A DNA stretch of 64,000 nucleotides from Candidatus Poribacteria bacterium WGA-3G (GCA_000406005.1 ASZN01000004.1:137948-201947); one strand, 5' to 3'. Positions 33,945 through 43,157 are shown, counted from the first letter of the stretch. The notes: generated from the sequence alone by a model not told the origin. Translations and numbers: made by a program.

Positions 33945-33974
33945 TTGACTTACACCTTTTAGTTAAAGTATACT
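33945..33974 (+). promoter_or_regulatory. Promoter for livG-livF
   Basis: TTGACT (33945-33950), 18 bases, TATACT (33969-33974), about 25 bases ahead of the expected start region of the ABC genes. Confidence 0.75.
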
Positions 33975-34005
33975 TAAAGGTAGAGACCTTGATGAGGAGA
34001 CGATA

Positions 34006-34785
34006 ATGGAAAACACGTCTATACGGCTGCTTTCAACGAATGGACTGAGTCGGCACTATGGCGGTGTTATTGCCTTGTCGGAAGTGACGATGGCGGTGCA
34101 TCCCGGACAAATCTTCAGCCTAATCGGCCCTAACGGTGCTGGTAAAACGACACTCTTTAACTGCGTCACAGGACTCGATAAACCGACATTCGGGACTGTC
34201 GAATTCTTAGGCGAACCGATTTCTGGGCTACGTCCGGACGAAGTCACGGCACTCGGGATCGGTAGAACCTTCCAAAATATACGGCTTTTCACGGACCTGA
34301 CAGTCCTTGATAACGTCAAGATTGGGAGACATCCGAGAACGGAGAGTACATTCATCGGCGCAGTCTTCCGTACGCAGCGTCAGACATCGGAGGAGGCAGC
34401 TATCACCGAACGGGCACACGAGATGTTGACATTCGTCGGGTTAAGTAACATCAGTGGCCAGACAGCTGGTAACCTCTCCTACGGCGACCAACGACGCGTC
34501 GAGATCGCGCGGGCGTTGGCGACTGAACCGAAACTCCTGCTCCTCGATGAACCCGCCGCCGGAATGAACCCGCAAGAAACACAAGAACTCATTGATCTCA
34601 TCTATGCAATACGCGAACAGAGTGTTACCGTCCTCCTGATTGAGCATGATGTCAAACTCGTCATGCAAATCTCGGATTGGGTAACGGTTTTAGATCACGG
34701 AGAGAAAATCAGTGAGGGCGAACCCGCAGACGTACAGAACGACGAACGCGTCATCGAAGCCTACCTCGGCGTAGCGGAGGAATAG
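34006..34785 (+). CDS. livG: Branched-chain-amino-acid-type ABC transporter ATPase (LivG family)
   Basis: 259 residues with GAGGAG before the ATG. Walker A GPNGAGKTT, signature LSYGDQRRVEIARAL, Walker B LLLLDEPAAGMNP, switch His in LIEHDVKLVM, and the LivG-specific GIGRTFQNIRLF. It powers uptake of branched-chain amino acids, amides or related solutes. The permease and binding-protein genes that normally precede it are absent here; the upstream neighbour is dprA on the other strand. Confidence 0.9.
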   Translation: MENTSIRLLSTNGLSRHYGGVIALSEVTMAVHPGQIFSLIGPNGAGKTTLFNCVTGLDKPTFGTVEFLGEPISGLRPDEVTALGIGRTFQNIRLFTDLTVLDNVKIGRHPRTESTFIGAVFRTQRQTSEEAAITERAHEMLTFVGLSNISGQTAGNLSYGDQRRVEIARALATEPKLLLLDEPAAGMNPQETQELIDLIYAIREQSVTVLLIEHDVKLVMQISDWVTVLDHGEKISEGEPADVQNDERVIEAYLGVAEE

Positions 34786-34808
34786 CCGACAGCCAATGGC
34801 TAATTACT

Positions 34809-35513
34809 ATGCTTGAACTTAAAGACATTCATACCTATTACGGCAATATCCGAGCCGTGCGCGGAATCTCACTGACTGTTAACGCTGGCGAGATGGTCTG
34901 CTTGATCGGTGCCAACGGTGCCGGAAAATCGACGACACTCATGACCGTTTCCGGGATCCATACACCTGTGAACGGTGCTATCGAGTTCGAGGGACAAGAT
35001 ATAACGCGGACTTCAGCGGAAGATCGCGTCGTACTCGGCATCTCACAGGTACCCGAAGGACGGCTCATCTTCCCTGATATGACTGTCCTTGAGAACCTCG
35101 AACTCGGGGCATATAAGCGAAACGATAGGGACGGTATTGTGGCGGATCTTGACAAGATTTTCCAGTTCTTCCCCGTCCTCCAAGAACGCCAGAAGCAGCG
35201 CGGCGGCAGTCTCAGCGGCGGCGAACAACAGATGTTAGCCATCGGACGCGCACTGATGTCACGTCCAAGGCTCCTACTGCTTGATGAACCCTCCTTAGGA
35301 CTTGCACCCCTCATCGTTAAACAGATATTTGAGATTATCGAACAGATCAACACCGACGGCACGACGGTGCTACTCGTCGAACAGAACGCGCAGATCGCCT
35401 TACAAGTAACCGACCGCGGCTATGTCATGGAAACCGGTGAGATTACAATCGAAGGCACCTCTGACGACCTATTAGCCGATGAACGCGTCCGGCAGGCGTA
35501 TCTGGGAGAATAG
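34809..35513 (+). CDS. livF: Branched-chain-amino-acid-type ABC transporter ATPase (LivF family)
   Basis: 234 residues. Walker A GANGAGKST, signature LSGGEQQMLAIGRAL, Walker B LLLLDEPSLGLAP, and ISQVPEGRLIFPDMTVLENL typical of LivF. It starts 23 bases after livG; the gap has no strong ribosome site and contains a CCGACAGCC word shared with other gaps. Partner permeases are not in the window. Confidence 0.9.
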   Translation: MLELKDIHTYYGNIRAVRGISLTVNAGEMVCLIGANGAGKSTTLMTVSGIHTPVNGAIEFEGQDITRTSAEDRVVLGISQVPEGRLIFPDMTVLENLELGAYKRNDRDGIVADLDKIFQFFPVLQERQKQRGGSLSGGEQQMLAIGRALMSRPRLLLLDEPSLGLAPLIVKQIFEIIEQINTDGTTVLLVEQNAQIALQVTDRGYVMETGEITIEGTSDDLLADERVRQAYLGE

Positions 35514-35575
35514 TTTTCAGTACGGTTTTCTACGAAAACCTTTCGGTTGTCAGTACACAGTACTCGGTTTTCAGT
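35514..35575. repeat. CAGTAC-hairpin repeat after livF
   Basis: TTTTCAGTAC, GGTTTTC (35524-35530), loop tac, GAAAACC (35534-35540), TTTCGG, then GTCAGTAC words. Perfect 7-pair stem. Confidence 0.85.
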
Positions 35576-35739
35576 TAAGCGATATTATACCATTTCTAAA
35601 CGCTGTTATCACATTATCGGTTTTCGTAAAATGTGTAACACTGCGCAACAAACTAACAGTTTGTTCTACGTAAAGAGAGATTTATTAACAGAAATGATAT
35701 TAGATAATAACCTTTTTATTTTTTTCGGCGAATGCTGAT

Positions 35740-35846
35740 ACCGACCTCGTAGGGGCTGGGTCTCCCAGCCCGTCATTGACGGACAAATGCCGATACCGAC
35801 CTCGTAGAGGCTGGACGCGCCTGCAGGCGGGGTTTGTAACCCCGCC
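35740..35846. repeat. Tandem CCGACCTCGTAG units and GGTT/AACC palindrome
   Basis: GATACCGACCTCGTAG occurs twice (about 35740 and 35792); the first copy contains GGGCTGGG-tct-CCCAGCCC. Then GGCGGGGTT (35826-35834), tgt, AACCCCGCC (35838-35846). The stretch 35576-35739 is AT-rich with no gene. Confidence 0.8.
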
Positions 35847-35866
35847 TTCTATAAAGGACACACACT

Positions 35867-36298
35867 ATGAAAACTGTCTTTTTTTTCTCAATACTCTTTT
35901 GTGTAATCGCGCTGCCTGCCTTTGGCGCGCTAACCGATGCCGATCTCGATAAGATTCGGTTAATTGTTAAAGAGGAAGTCAAGGCGGAAAGCACCGCAGT
36001 CAGGCAGGAACTAAAAGGGGAGATTGCCGCTGTCAAGAAGGAATTAAAAGACGACATTGGCAGTGTCAGGCAGGAACTAAAAGAAGCGATTCACAAATCC
36101 GAGCAAAGCGTAAAGGAACAAATCACACTCCTTACTTACTTTGTGTATGCGTTGATCGCTCTCATTGTTGCAGCGATTGCTATCCCACAAATTATCAGGC
36201 TATGGCGGAGCGAAAGAGAGCGATCACTTACAAGAAAGGTTGAAATCCTCACACAGGAAGTAGAAACACTAAAGCAGCAGCAGATTGTGAAACCCTGA
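35867..36298 (+). CDS. Secreted or anchored coiled-coil protein (143 aa)
   Basis: Signal peptide at 1-20 (FFFSILFCVIALPAFGA), then a charged heptad-repeat coiled coil at about 30-85 built of VRQELKGEIAAVKKELKDD-like units, one membrane segment at about 88-110 (YFVYALIALIVAAIAIPQI) and a second short coiled coil. AAGGACA precedes the ATG. No enzymatic family; possibly a structural envelope protein. Confidence 0.75.
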   Translation: MKTVFFFSILFCVIALPAFGALTDADLDKIRLIVKEEVKAESTAVRQELKGEIAAVKKELKDDIGSVRQELKEAIHKSEQSVKEQITLLTYFVYALIALIVAAIAIPQIIRLWRSERERSLTRKVEILTQEVETLKQQQIVKP

Positions 36299-36323
36299 TT
36301 TAGGAGAATAGGTTTCTACTGCA

Positions 36324-36344
36324 GGCGGGGTTTGGAACCCCGCC
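36324..36344. repeat. Palindromic repeat, GGTT/AACC family
   Basis: GGCGGGGTT, loop tgg, AACCCCGCC, followed by TTCTATA as in the 35826 copy. Confidence 0.85.
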
Positions 36345-36396
36345 TTCTATAGATGCCTCGTTAATTGTAAGTTTTACTTTAGGAGAATAGATAGCA

Positions 36397-37227
36397 ATGT
36401 ACCCGACGATTGTCGATTTTGGTCCGATCGGTATCCATAGTTACGGACTCATGTTAGCGACGGCGTTTATTACTTCTGTATTTGTCATACAACACGACTT
36501 GAAACGTCGCGGATTCGTGCCGGATGTTGCGGCGACAATCGTCGTTGCTGCTGCCGTCGGCGGTATCGTCGGCGCGAAAATTTATGCGGCACTCTTAGAC
36601 GGCCAGATCACGTTTGCGGAACTCTTCTCTACGAGTGGGTTGGTCTGGTACGGCGGTTTCATCGGCGGATGTCTCGGTGTCATCTTCGTCGTCGTCCGTT
36701 CACCGAACCCGACACTCGCAACGATTGATATTGTCGGTTCAGTCGTACTCCTCGGATACGGGATCGGCCGCATCGGTTGCCTTTTAGCAGGCGATGGCGA
36801 TTACGGGCCACCCTCGGACCTACCCTGGGCGATGGCGTTCCCGAACGGTACTGTACCAACGGATGTACCCGTGCATCCGACCCCGATCTATGAGACGCTG
36901 ATGTCGTTCACATTTTTCGGTATCCTCTGGTCGCAGCGGCTGAAGTTGGAATCGTTTCAAGGGTTATTGTTCGGCGCAAGTCTGATTTTATTAGGTATTG
37001 AACGTTTTATCGCGGAATTCTGGCGTATCACGCCGCAGGTATTCGGTTGGATGACAGCGGCACAGATTTTTAGTGTTATAGCCTTCATCGTCGGTATTGC
37101 TCTTATATTCTGGGCGCGCTCACGTCCGCCTATCGTCCCAGAAGTCGTGCCAGTCGTTGAAGATCGGACGGTGCCGGAAGCGTCGGAAACCGCATCACCA
37201 ATACGCAAACGCCGTAGGCGAAGATAA
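36397..37227 (+). CDS. lgt: Prolipoprotein diacylglyceryl transferase
   Basis: 276 residues with AGGAGAATAG ahead. About seven membrane segments; GIHSYGLMLATAF at the start, LVWYGGFIGG, and the Lgt signature region GYGIGRIGCLLAGDGDYG followed by HPTPIYE. It transfers diacylglycerol from phosphatidylglycerol to the lipobox Cys of prelipoproteins such as the several encoded in this window. A basic tail (RKRRRRR) follows the last helix. Confidence 0.93.
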   Translation: MYPTIVDFGPIGIHSYGLMLATAFITSVFVIQHDLKRRGFVPDVAATIVVAAAVGGIVGAKIYAALLDGQITFAELFSTSGLVWYGGFIGGCLGVIFVVVRSPNPTLATIDIVGSVVLLGYGIGRIGCLLAGDGDYGPPSDLPWAMAFPNGTVPTDVPVHPTPIYETLMSFTFFGILWSQRLKLESFQGLLFGASLILLGIERFIAEFWRITPQVFGWMTAAQIFSVIAFIVGIALIFWARSRPPIVPEVVPVVEDRTVPEASETASPIRKRRRRR

Positions 37228-37372
37228 TCGGTAAACAGCCGACAGCCACTTTTAATCAGAACCTCTTATCATGGGAAATCCCATAAATCTCATCAATTAT
37301 AGTTCATCTGACTTCTAACAGCCACTATATACCTTTATATATTAAGACAAAGAAAAGGGAATCAAAAAACAC

Positions 37373-38110
37373 GTGCAAACAAAACGGGTCTGCCTCTGGT
37401 CGGGACCGCGGAACGTTTCTACTGCGGTCATGTACGCCTTCGCACAACGCAGCGATACGCAGGTCATCGACGAACCCCTCTACGCCCACTATCTCCATAC
37501 CAAATACGGTGCCGACGCCGCGGATAGCACACATCCTGGCACCGCCGAAGTCCTCGCATCCATGTCCACCGATGCAGTGGTCGTCATTCGGGATGTCATC
37601 CGCGGGCCCTGCGACAGACCCGTGCTTTTCATGAAACAGATGGCGCACCACCTCATTGATATAGACCTCAGCTTCCTACAACAGACGCGCAACGTCTTTT
37701 TGATCCGGGACCCGCGCGAGATGCTCCCATCGCTTGCGAAGATCATCGGTACACCGACGCTCGCGGATACCGGACTCAAGACCCAACACGATCTGTTCCT
37801 CTCACTCCGTGCCGCCGGTCAATCCCCACCGATTCTTGATGCGCAATTGCTTTTAGAGGATCCATGTGGCGTTTTGCGTCAACTCTGCGAACGGCTCGGT
37901 TTAGCGTTTGAGGGCTCGATGTTATCGTGGGAGACGGGTGGGAACCCTGCGGATGGTGTCTGGGCACCGTATTGGTATACGAATGTGCATCGGAGTACCG
38001 GATTCGCGCCGTATCGTCCAAAATCGGAGCCGTTTCCGTCGGCATTGACGGAGGTGTTATCCGAATGTTCGCCGTATTATGAGGTCCTCCGCGCTGATGC
38101 AATCCGTTAA
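37373..38110 (+). CDS. Sulfotransferase-like P-loop protein
   Basis: 245 residues from a GTG. 5-prime phosphosulfate loop LWSGPRNVSTAVMYAFAQR near the start and the 3-prime phosphate motif FLIRDPREMLPSL around 105-117, as in PAPS-dependent sulfotransferases. The group is often encoded near branched-chain aminotransferases; here no such neighbour exists. Substrate unknown. Confidence 0.82.
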   Translation: MQTKRVCLWSGPRNVSTAVMYAFAQRSDTQVIDEPLYAHYLHTKYGADAADSTHPGTAEVLASMSTDAVVVIRDVIRGPCDRPVLFMKQMAHHLIDIDLSFLQQTRNVFLIRDPREMLPSLAKIIGTPTLADTGLKTQHDLFLSLRAAGQSPPILDAQLLLEDPCGVLRQLCERLGLAFEGSMLSWETGGNPADGVWAPYWYTNVHRSTGFAPYRPKSEPFPSALTEVLSECSPYYEVLRADAIR

Positions 38111-38114
38111 TGGC

Positions 38115-38262
38115 TGTCAGCCGATAGCCGAAAGCCGTCAGCGATAGACCCCAGGTCTGGTCGGTTCGGTTTGCAACCGAATCGGATTCTAAGTAGAAAC
38201 CTTCCAACCTACAATCTCTTAACTGTTAACTGAAAACTGGTAACTGTTAACTGAAAACTACC
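38115..38262. repeat. Composite repeat cluster before UPF0182 stop
   Basis: TAGCCGAAAGCCGTCAGC words; CCCCAGGTCTGGTC followed by GGTTCGGTT (38163-38171), loop tgc, AACCGAATC (one G-U), then CGGATTCTAAGTAGAAACC; then TTAACTGAAAACTGG words. Confidence 0.8.
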
Positions 38263-41236
38263 TATCCCCCTGCGCTTTCAACATATTCGCGATCTGTTCA
38301 AAGAGCTGCCGCTTCTGGGCATCGGTTGAGGCATCGAGCTGCTCGATCTGCTGGAAGAGTTCCTCTATCGTTTTCGGTTTCTCACCATTCTTCGCTTCAC
38401 CGTTTTCCGCCGGGAACCCGAACATCAAGAAATTCAACGCTTCCTCGAAGGTGTTCGCGGCTACAGCGTCAAGTTCATTCGCCCCTGCTTTCAAGATAAC
38501 CATCTCTAATTTCGGACGCCGCGGCTTATTAGCGTCCGCCTCGACCTTCTCACCTTTCTTTTGCTTCGGTTTCTTTGCTTGAAGATAGATCGCTTCGAGG
38601 TAAAACAGGGCGTTTTCAACGGGGATGATCAATAGATTCCCGCGAATCACATCGTTCGCTTCTTTCCAATTCCGCTCGTAAGGTGTTATATTTTTATTAA
38701 TGTCGTCCTCAACCTGTGTCGGACCAGCGATCCCGGCATTTTCCGGTAATACATAAATGATACGTTCACCGTAGTGCGGTGGATCGCAACGTGTGACCAT
38801 CCACGCTTTCAACTGTCTATCCCGAGCCCGCGGTGCAAACGGGATCACATTCACAAATTCGATGGATTCCTCACCGGGCAGCTGCAGCATCGCATAGTAC
38901 GGCATCATCTCTTGATCCGAGTCTGTGGTATAGTACGCCTCTTTCGGGATCGACCACAGGTTTATCTTATTATAGAAACCCTTTGCCTGCTGGTAGTATT
39001 TGCCGTAGAGGGTCGCTTGGATGCGTGTCAGGTAGTCTGGGTACCGCAGGTGCGCCGCCAAACCCTCTGGCATTTCGGAGAGTGACTTAAAGAGATTCGG
39101 GAACGCTTTCTGATACGCCGCCATCACCTCTTCATCTTCCTTTTCCTTGACAGCGTAGAAGTTCACGGCGCCCGTATACGCATCTACAACAGCAACACCA
39201 GAATTACGGATGTAGTTGAAGGCGTCGAAATCCGGTTCATCGTAAGGATCGATACCTGATTCGGAGATTTGCGTCTGATCGTCGATATACACCTGTGAGT
39301 TCGGATAATATCGGCTCGTCACGTAGAAATCAATAATCCAGTAGAGTTTACCCTCGTTGATGACAATATACGGGTCGGGGTCATAGTTAAGAAACGGTGC
39401 GATATAGGAGACGCGATCGCGGACGAGCCGTTTGTTGACGCGCGTACCGATCTTACGGCGGAACATAATCCGGCTCTCCGGTGTCAATTTCTCTGAGATG
39501 AGTATCGGTAAGAAATCGAAGCGGAGCGCGAAACACAACCTTCGGAACCAGCCCCCTATCGGGACACCGCCGTCGCCATTATAGACGTGCAGCTTCCATT
39601 CCGGTATTTCCTCGGTTTCCTCAGTTTCCCCAGTTTCCCCAGCCGCGTCAGTTTCCCCAACCGCACGAGCACCGCTACCCGTATCGCGGTTCGTATTGAC
39701 AATCATATAGTTACGGATCATCTCACCGTAGTAGATTTGGGGGGACTCGACTTTCAGGTCTTCATAGCCTTCGTAGTCTATAGGTATATCCTTGACCCAA
39801 AGTTTCGGTAAACCTTCACCGACGAATTCGTTGACCGGGGCAACGCAGACACCGTAGCCATAAACAAATGGGTTCAGGTCCGTCTTCAAGCGGTCCCACC
39901 CGATAATATCGAGTTCCGGGTCGATTTCGCGGGCTGCAATTAGGACTTGCCGATACTCACCGTTGACGATGTACCGGTCCACATCGGTGTAGGGGTGGAA
40001 ATTGTAGTGCTGTTCGATCTGTTGCTCCCGGAGTACCTCATGTAGCACGCGCCGATCCCAGATCTGTATATTCTTTTTAATCGCCTCGTTCTCTGTTATC
40101 ATCTCCAATGTCGCGGGTCCCGGTTCAAAGTCTACCGTGTTAATGGTATCAAGTTCAAAGGCGCGGCGTGTCTCTTCAATGTGTTGCTGGAGGTACGGCT
40201 GCTCTCTCGTGATCGGTTCGACACGCATCCGTGCAACGTGTAGACCTAACGGGTAGACATGAATCAGCAGGACGTAGCCCAACCCCCAGACTGCTGCCGT
40301 TACGTACCACAACAGCCGGCGTCGCCAGAAGAGGTTCAGCAGGATAACAACGCCGATACCGATGAGTACCCCGCAATAGATTTTTGTCGCACCTGCGAGG
40401 TGGAAGTCTACATAAAACAGCCCGTGCAGCGTCTCGAATCCGGTCGTCAAGGGTCGCGTATAGACCTTACCCCAGAGGTTCGCAAAACTCCGCCAGCCTG
40501 CGACGATCAGCAGCAGCAACCAGAGCGCCGTACCGTGAAAGATGATGTGCCGTTTGACGCGCGCCATCGTGTGCGCATCGCGACGGTAGTAGAAATTATA
40601 AAGCAGCCCCACAACGAGACACGTCACCCACAGCAGAATCTGTACCCAGAGGCTCATCCATTTGTGCATCGGGTAGTTAAAGAGATAGAAATTCCGATCT
40701 TTCCCGAAGTGTAGTCCGTCTTCAGCGACTGCGGTTGCTGCATCGGGGCGGTTGAGGTATCGGACGACGGTATCATCGAGCAGGAGCATCGGTATCGCCA
40801 TCAGAAGCCCGAGGACGATGGTGATACAGAGGACAGTCCGATGGAACGAGAAGGTCTGTGTATGCGTCCAGCGTCGGAAGGCCCGCGATTCGGGGCACAG
40901 CACGTTCGCTATCGCGGCGTTGATGTTCATGAACCCTGCAGCAACGATGAAGCAGAGCGTGAAGAACCCCCACCGGATCCGGTGAAGCCGCCAGAAGATA
41001 CCTTCGGAACCGAGGCTCTCGTGCCAGAGGTGTTCCGTATACAGGAACGAGAGCGGATAAAACATACTCACACCGACGAGTCCACCGAATATCCAGAGCA
41101 GATATGCGTGGAGTTTACTATAGCGGTCGCGCCGGTAATAATCACCCCGTCGGTATCGGAAGATACCCCAGATTAAAGCAACGCTAACAACAAACGCACT
41201 CAGAAGCAGCTGCGCAATAGCGATGTTCGCTGACAT
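38258..41236 (-). CDS. UPF0182 family membrane protein
   Basis: 992 residues, the normal size of COG1615/UPF0182. About seven membrane segments in the first 330 residues, then a large soluble domain containing family-typical stretches (VRRLPKLWV-like WVKDIPIDYEG, PQIYYGE and YYTTDSDQEMMPYYAMLQLPG). A poorly conserved acidic insertion near residue 530-550 (ETDAAGETGETEETEE) is encoded by near-tandem short repeats. AGGAGG precedes the ATG. Function unknown; not in an operon. Confidence 0.92.
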   Translation of the reverse strand: MSANIAIAQLLLSAFVVSVALIWGIFRYRRGDYYRRDRYSKLHAYLLWIFGGLVGVSMFYPLSFLYTEHLWHESLGSEGIFWRLHRIRWGFFTLCFIVAAGFMNINAAIANVLCPESRAFRRWTHTQTFSFHRTVLCITIVLGLLMAIPMLLLDDTVVRYLNRPDAATAVAEDGLHFGKDRNFYLFNYPMHKWMSLWVQILLWVTCLVVGLLYNFYYRRDAHTMARVKRHIIFHGTALWLLLLIVAGWRSFANLWGKVYTRPLTTGFETLHGLFYVDFHLAGATKIYCGVLIGIGVVILLNLFWRRRLLWYVTAAVWGLGYVLLIHVYPLGLHVARMRVEPITREQPYLQQHIEETRRAFELDTINTVDFEPGPATLEMITENEAIKKNIQIWDRRVLHEVLREQQIEQHYNFHPYTDVDRYIVNGEYRQVLIAAREIDPELDIIGWDRLKTDLNPFVYGYGVCVAPVNEFVGEGLPKLWVKDIPIDYEGYEDLKVESPQIYYGEMIRNYMIVNTNRDTGSGARAVGETDAAGETGETEETEEIPEWKLHVYNGDGGVPIGGWFRRLCFALRFDFLPILISEKLTPESRIMFRRKIGTRVNKRLVRDRVSYIAPFLNYDPDPYIVINEGKLYWIIDFYVTSRYYPNSQVYIDDQTQISESGIDPYDEPDFDAFNYIRNSGVAVVDAYTGAVNFYAVKEKEDEEVMAAYQKAFPNLFKSLSEMPEGLAAHLRYPDYLTRIQATLYGKYYQQAKGFYNKINLWSIPKEAYYTTDSDQEMMPYYAMLQLPGEESIEFVNVIPFAPRARDRQLKAWMVTRCDPPHYGERIIYVLPENAGIAGPTQVEDDINKNITPYERNWKEANDVIRGNLLIIPVENALFYLEAIYLQAKKPKQKKGEKVEADANKPRRPKLEMVILKAGANELDAVAANTFEEALNFLMFGFPAENGEAKNGEKPKTIEELFQQIEQLDASTDAQKRQLFEQIANMLKAQGDR

Positions 41237-41396
41237 GATTCTTAGACCTCCTGATTGTTACATAATAATATAATACAGTAGTTTGGACAATTTATGTCGC
41301 ATTTCAGTTGCGTTCTCAGAGGTTGAAAGGATTTTCTTTGGTATTTCATCTGCCACAGAACTCGCTGAAAAATAACGGTAACTGCGAATTTGCCAC

Positions 41397-41460
41397 AGGA
41401 AACCAACGGTTTCCTATGCTACAGAAGATACACAGGAGACCAACGGTTTCCTATGCTACA
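41397..41460. repeat. Direct repeat containing AGGAAACC-aac-GGTTTCCT hairpins
   Basis: The unit from ACAGGA to TATGCTACA occurs twice (about 41395 and 41433). Copy 1 is a perfect 8-pair stem with 3-base loop; copy 2 has one mismatch (AGGAGACC). Rest of the gap from 41237 holds no gene. Confidence 0.8.
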
Positions 41461-41544
41461 AAAAACTGTCCAAACTTTAGTAATATAATAACACAATCCA
41501 TTCAAATCTGACCAGTGATTTTGACCAGTGACCTAAAATTGAGG

Positions 41545-41573
41545 TTGACAACATATCGAAAATATATTATACT
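41545..41573 (+). promoter_or_regulatory. Promoter at the very start of the RelE-type toxin gene
   Basis: TTGACA (41545-41550), 17 bases, TATACT (41568-41573). The expected transcription start is about 41580, exactly the first base of the toxin reading frame. A 45-base near copy of this promoter region recurs at 42664-42708. Confidence 0.8.
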
Positions 41574-41579
41574 TAAAAT

Positions 41580-41930
41580 ATTCAAATCCGACCTGAAGGT
41601 GTACGCAATTATATCACACCCAATGGACGGGACCCTTACCGACAATGGTATACAAGCATCAAAGATCGAAAAACGCAGGCAATCATCACGAGTAGGATTG
41701 ATCGATTACAACATGGGAATCCGGGTGATTGTAAATGGTTGAGCAGCGGGCTATACGAATTGAGAATCGACTACGGTCCTGGATATCGTGTTTACTTCGG
41801 TCTTTTTCGCAACAGGGTTGTCATCCTACTTGGTGGTGGTACGAAAAGAACGCAGCAACGCGATATCGTAAGAGCTCAAGTATACTGGAACGAATTTTTG
41901 GAGCGTGTGAAGGACAATGATTATCAATAA
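41580..41930 (+). CDS. RelE/ParE-type addiction-module toxin, probable AUU start
   Basis: The reading frame after the stop at 41574-41576 gives about 116 residues matching the HigB-like killer protein family: QIRPEGVRNYITPNGRDPY at the start, then IDRLQHGNPGDCKWLSSGLY, ELRIDYGPGYRVYFG and VILLGGGTKRTQQRDI. The family fold needs this N-terminal part, yet there is no ATG, GTG or TTG before 41739. The codon in the expected place is ATT at 41580, coinciding with the predicted transcription start. Either a leaderless AUU start or a start-codon loss. The antidote gene overlaps the end by 14 bases. Confidence 0.7.
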   Translation: MQIRPEGVRNYITPNGRDPYRQWYTSIKDRKTQAIITSRIDRLQHGNPGDCKWLSSGLYELRIDYGPGYRVYFGLFRNRVVILLGGGTKRTQQRDIVRAQVYWNEFLERVKDNDYQ

Positions 41931-42243
41931 CGAATCTATATTCGACTGCACAGCGGATTTCAGAGACTATCTTCTCAAGGACCTTGCTGAGCCAGAATTC
42001 GCAAAACTGTATCTTGAAACTTCATTGGAGCATTACGCCGAAGACGGCGACACCCAAATGCTTGCACGCGCCATCACAAACGTCGTAGAAGCACGAACCG
42101 CTTCGGGTGAATTCACGCCCCTGACAGACCGTGATCTCAAGAACCTCTCTGATGCACTTGATGCCGACTGTTCACCACAACTCGACGTTTTGCGAAATAT
42201 CCTCACCGTATTAGGTGTGCATACCCCCACCCTTCATCAATAG
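41917..42243 (+). CDS. Addiction-module antidote (HTH type)
   Basis: 108 residues. Family pattern FRDYLLKDLAEPEFAKLYLETSLEHYAEDGDTQMLARAITNV is seen at its N-terminus, and the HTH-end helix LRNILTVLGVHTP at the C-terminus; the middle helix-turn-helix (about 60-95) has diverged. It should bind and neutralise the preceding toxin and repress the operon. Starts within the toxin gene. Confidence 0.78.
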   Translation: MIINNESIFDCTADFRDYLLKDLAEPEFAKLYLETSLEHYAEDGDTQMLARAITNVVEARTASGEFTPLTDRDLKNLSDALDADCSPQLDVLRNILTVLGVHTPTLHQ

Positions 42244-42910
42244 ACGCGACCTCCTAAATCTGAACTGAATTTTATAGTAGATTCTGTAATTACTTTTACA
42301 GTGGCGGGGTTAATGAAGTTTGAAAAAATAAATCGGTAGTTGACGGGCAATGAATTGCCCTACTACAAACGGGTGGGTTCGTAGTCGTGCGATTCATCGC
42401 ACGTTCCGATATTACCGAATTAATAAATCAATTTTCATCAAACCCTGAAGAAACACCCCAGCAAAAACCCCAGATGCGATCTGCATCGCTAACCGAACCG
42501 TATTCTATGTGGAACCCTTGAAGACTTCAAAACCCTCTTCAGTCGCGTAGCGACGGTATGTCTATAGCAGCGTGTGGCCAAAAAACCTAAGCCCCGTAGG
42601 GGCGGCATCACGACAAATCCCATAAATCCAATCAATCACAGTTCATCTTCCAACATAACTGAGGACCGAAAATTGAGATTGACAACATATCCGAAATATA
42701 TTACACTTATAGTGAAACCTACAATTAACGAGACATCTATAGCAGGCGGGGTTGCAAACCCTTAAGGAAACACCCCAGCAAAAACCCTGCATGGCGGATG
42801 TGTGTTATTTTCTATAGTGTTGCATTATTTTTCTGTTTTACTTAAAAAAAGCGCAGCAACAAAATAGCGAAACCCAACTCGTCTCGTCTGTCCGGCGACG
42901 AGGAGACATC
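42244..42910. repeat. Gene-free repeat field with an orphan promoter copy
   Basis: Contains GTGCGAT-tc-ATCGCAC (about 42388), CAAACCCTGAAGAAACACCCCAG words (42440 and 42770), GATGCGATCTGCATCGC, AACCGAACC, GTCGC-gta-GCGAC (about 42543) and a near copy of the 41545 promoter (TTGACA 42679-42684, 17 bases, TACACT 42702-42707) with no toxin after it. No intact gene; a 63-codon frame at 42574 is repeat text. Confidence 0.8.
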
Positions 42911-43003
42911 ATGAATGAGGTCTTTGCGGATACCTCTGGCTGGGATTCTTTCTTTCGAGAGCAAGAACGTCATCATGCAAGGGCTGTCGCCTTAATAACA
43001 CAG
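42911..43003 (+). pseudogene. 5-prime stub of a vapC-type PIN toxin gene
   Basis: Starts with ACGAGGAG before the ATG and reads MNEVFADTSGWDSFF, REQERHHARAVALITQ: the N-terminus of a PIN-domain VapC toxin with the first catalytic Asp. After about residue 31 similarity stops and the frame runs into AT-rich DNA and promoter-like sequence (apparent stop at 43156). Confidence 0.65.
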
Positions 43004-43021
43004 TCAACTATTAAAAAATTC

Positions 43022-43050
43022 TTGCATTTTTTTGTAACCTTTTGTATACT
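43022..43050 (+). promoter_or_regulatory. Promoter-like element 1 of 4
   Basis: TTGCAT (43022-43027), 17 bases, TATACT (43045-43050), within the decayed tail of the vapC stub. Confidence 0.6.
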
Positions 43051-43157
43051 AACAGTGTTAAATAAAATAGGAAGAACCCACATACCAAAAGCGAGTCCTG
43101 TTGATAAACGGGATTTAAGGGTTCACACCACCCGACAAAACTTTTTTCGGAATTAAT

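Noticed and set aside
42574..42765. 63-codon frame in the repeat field
   Set aside because: It is translated repeat text including the orphan promoter copy; no ribosome site or family.
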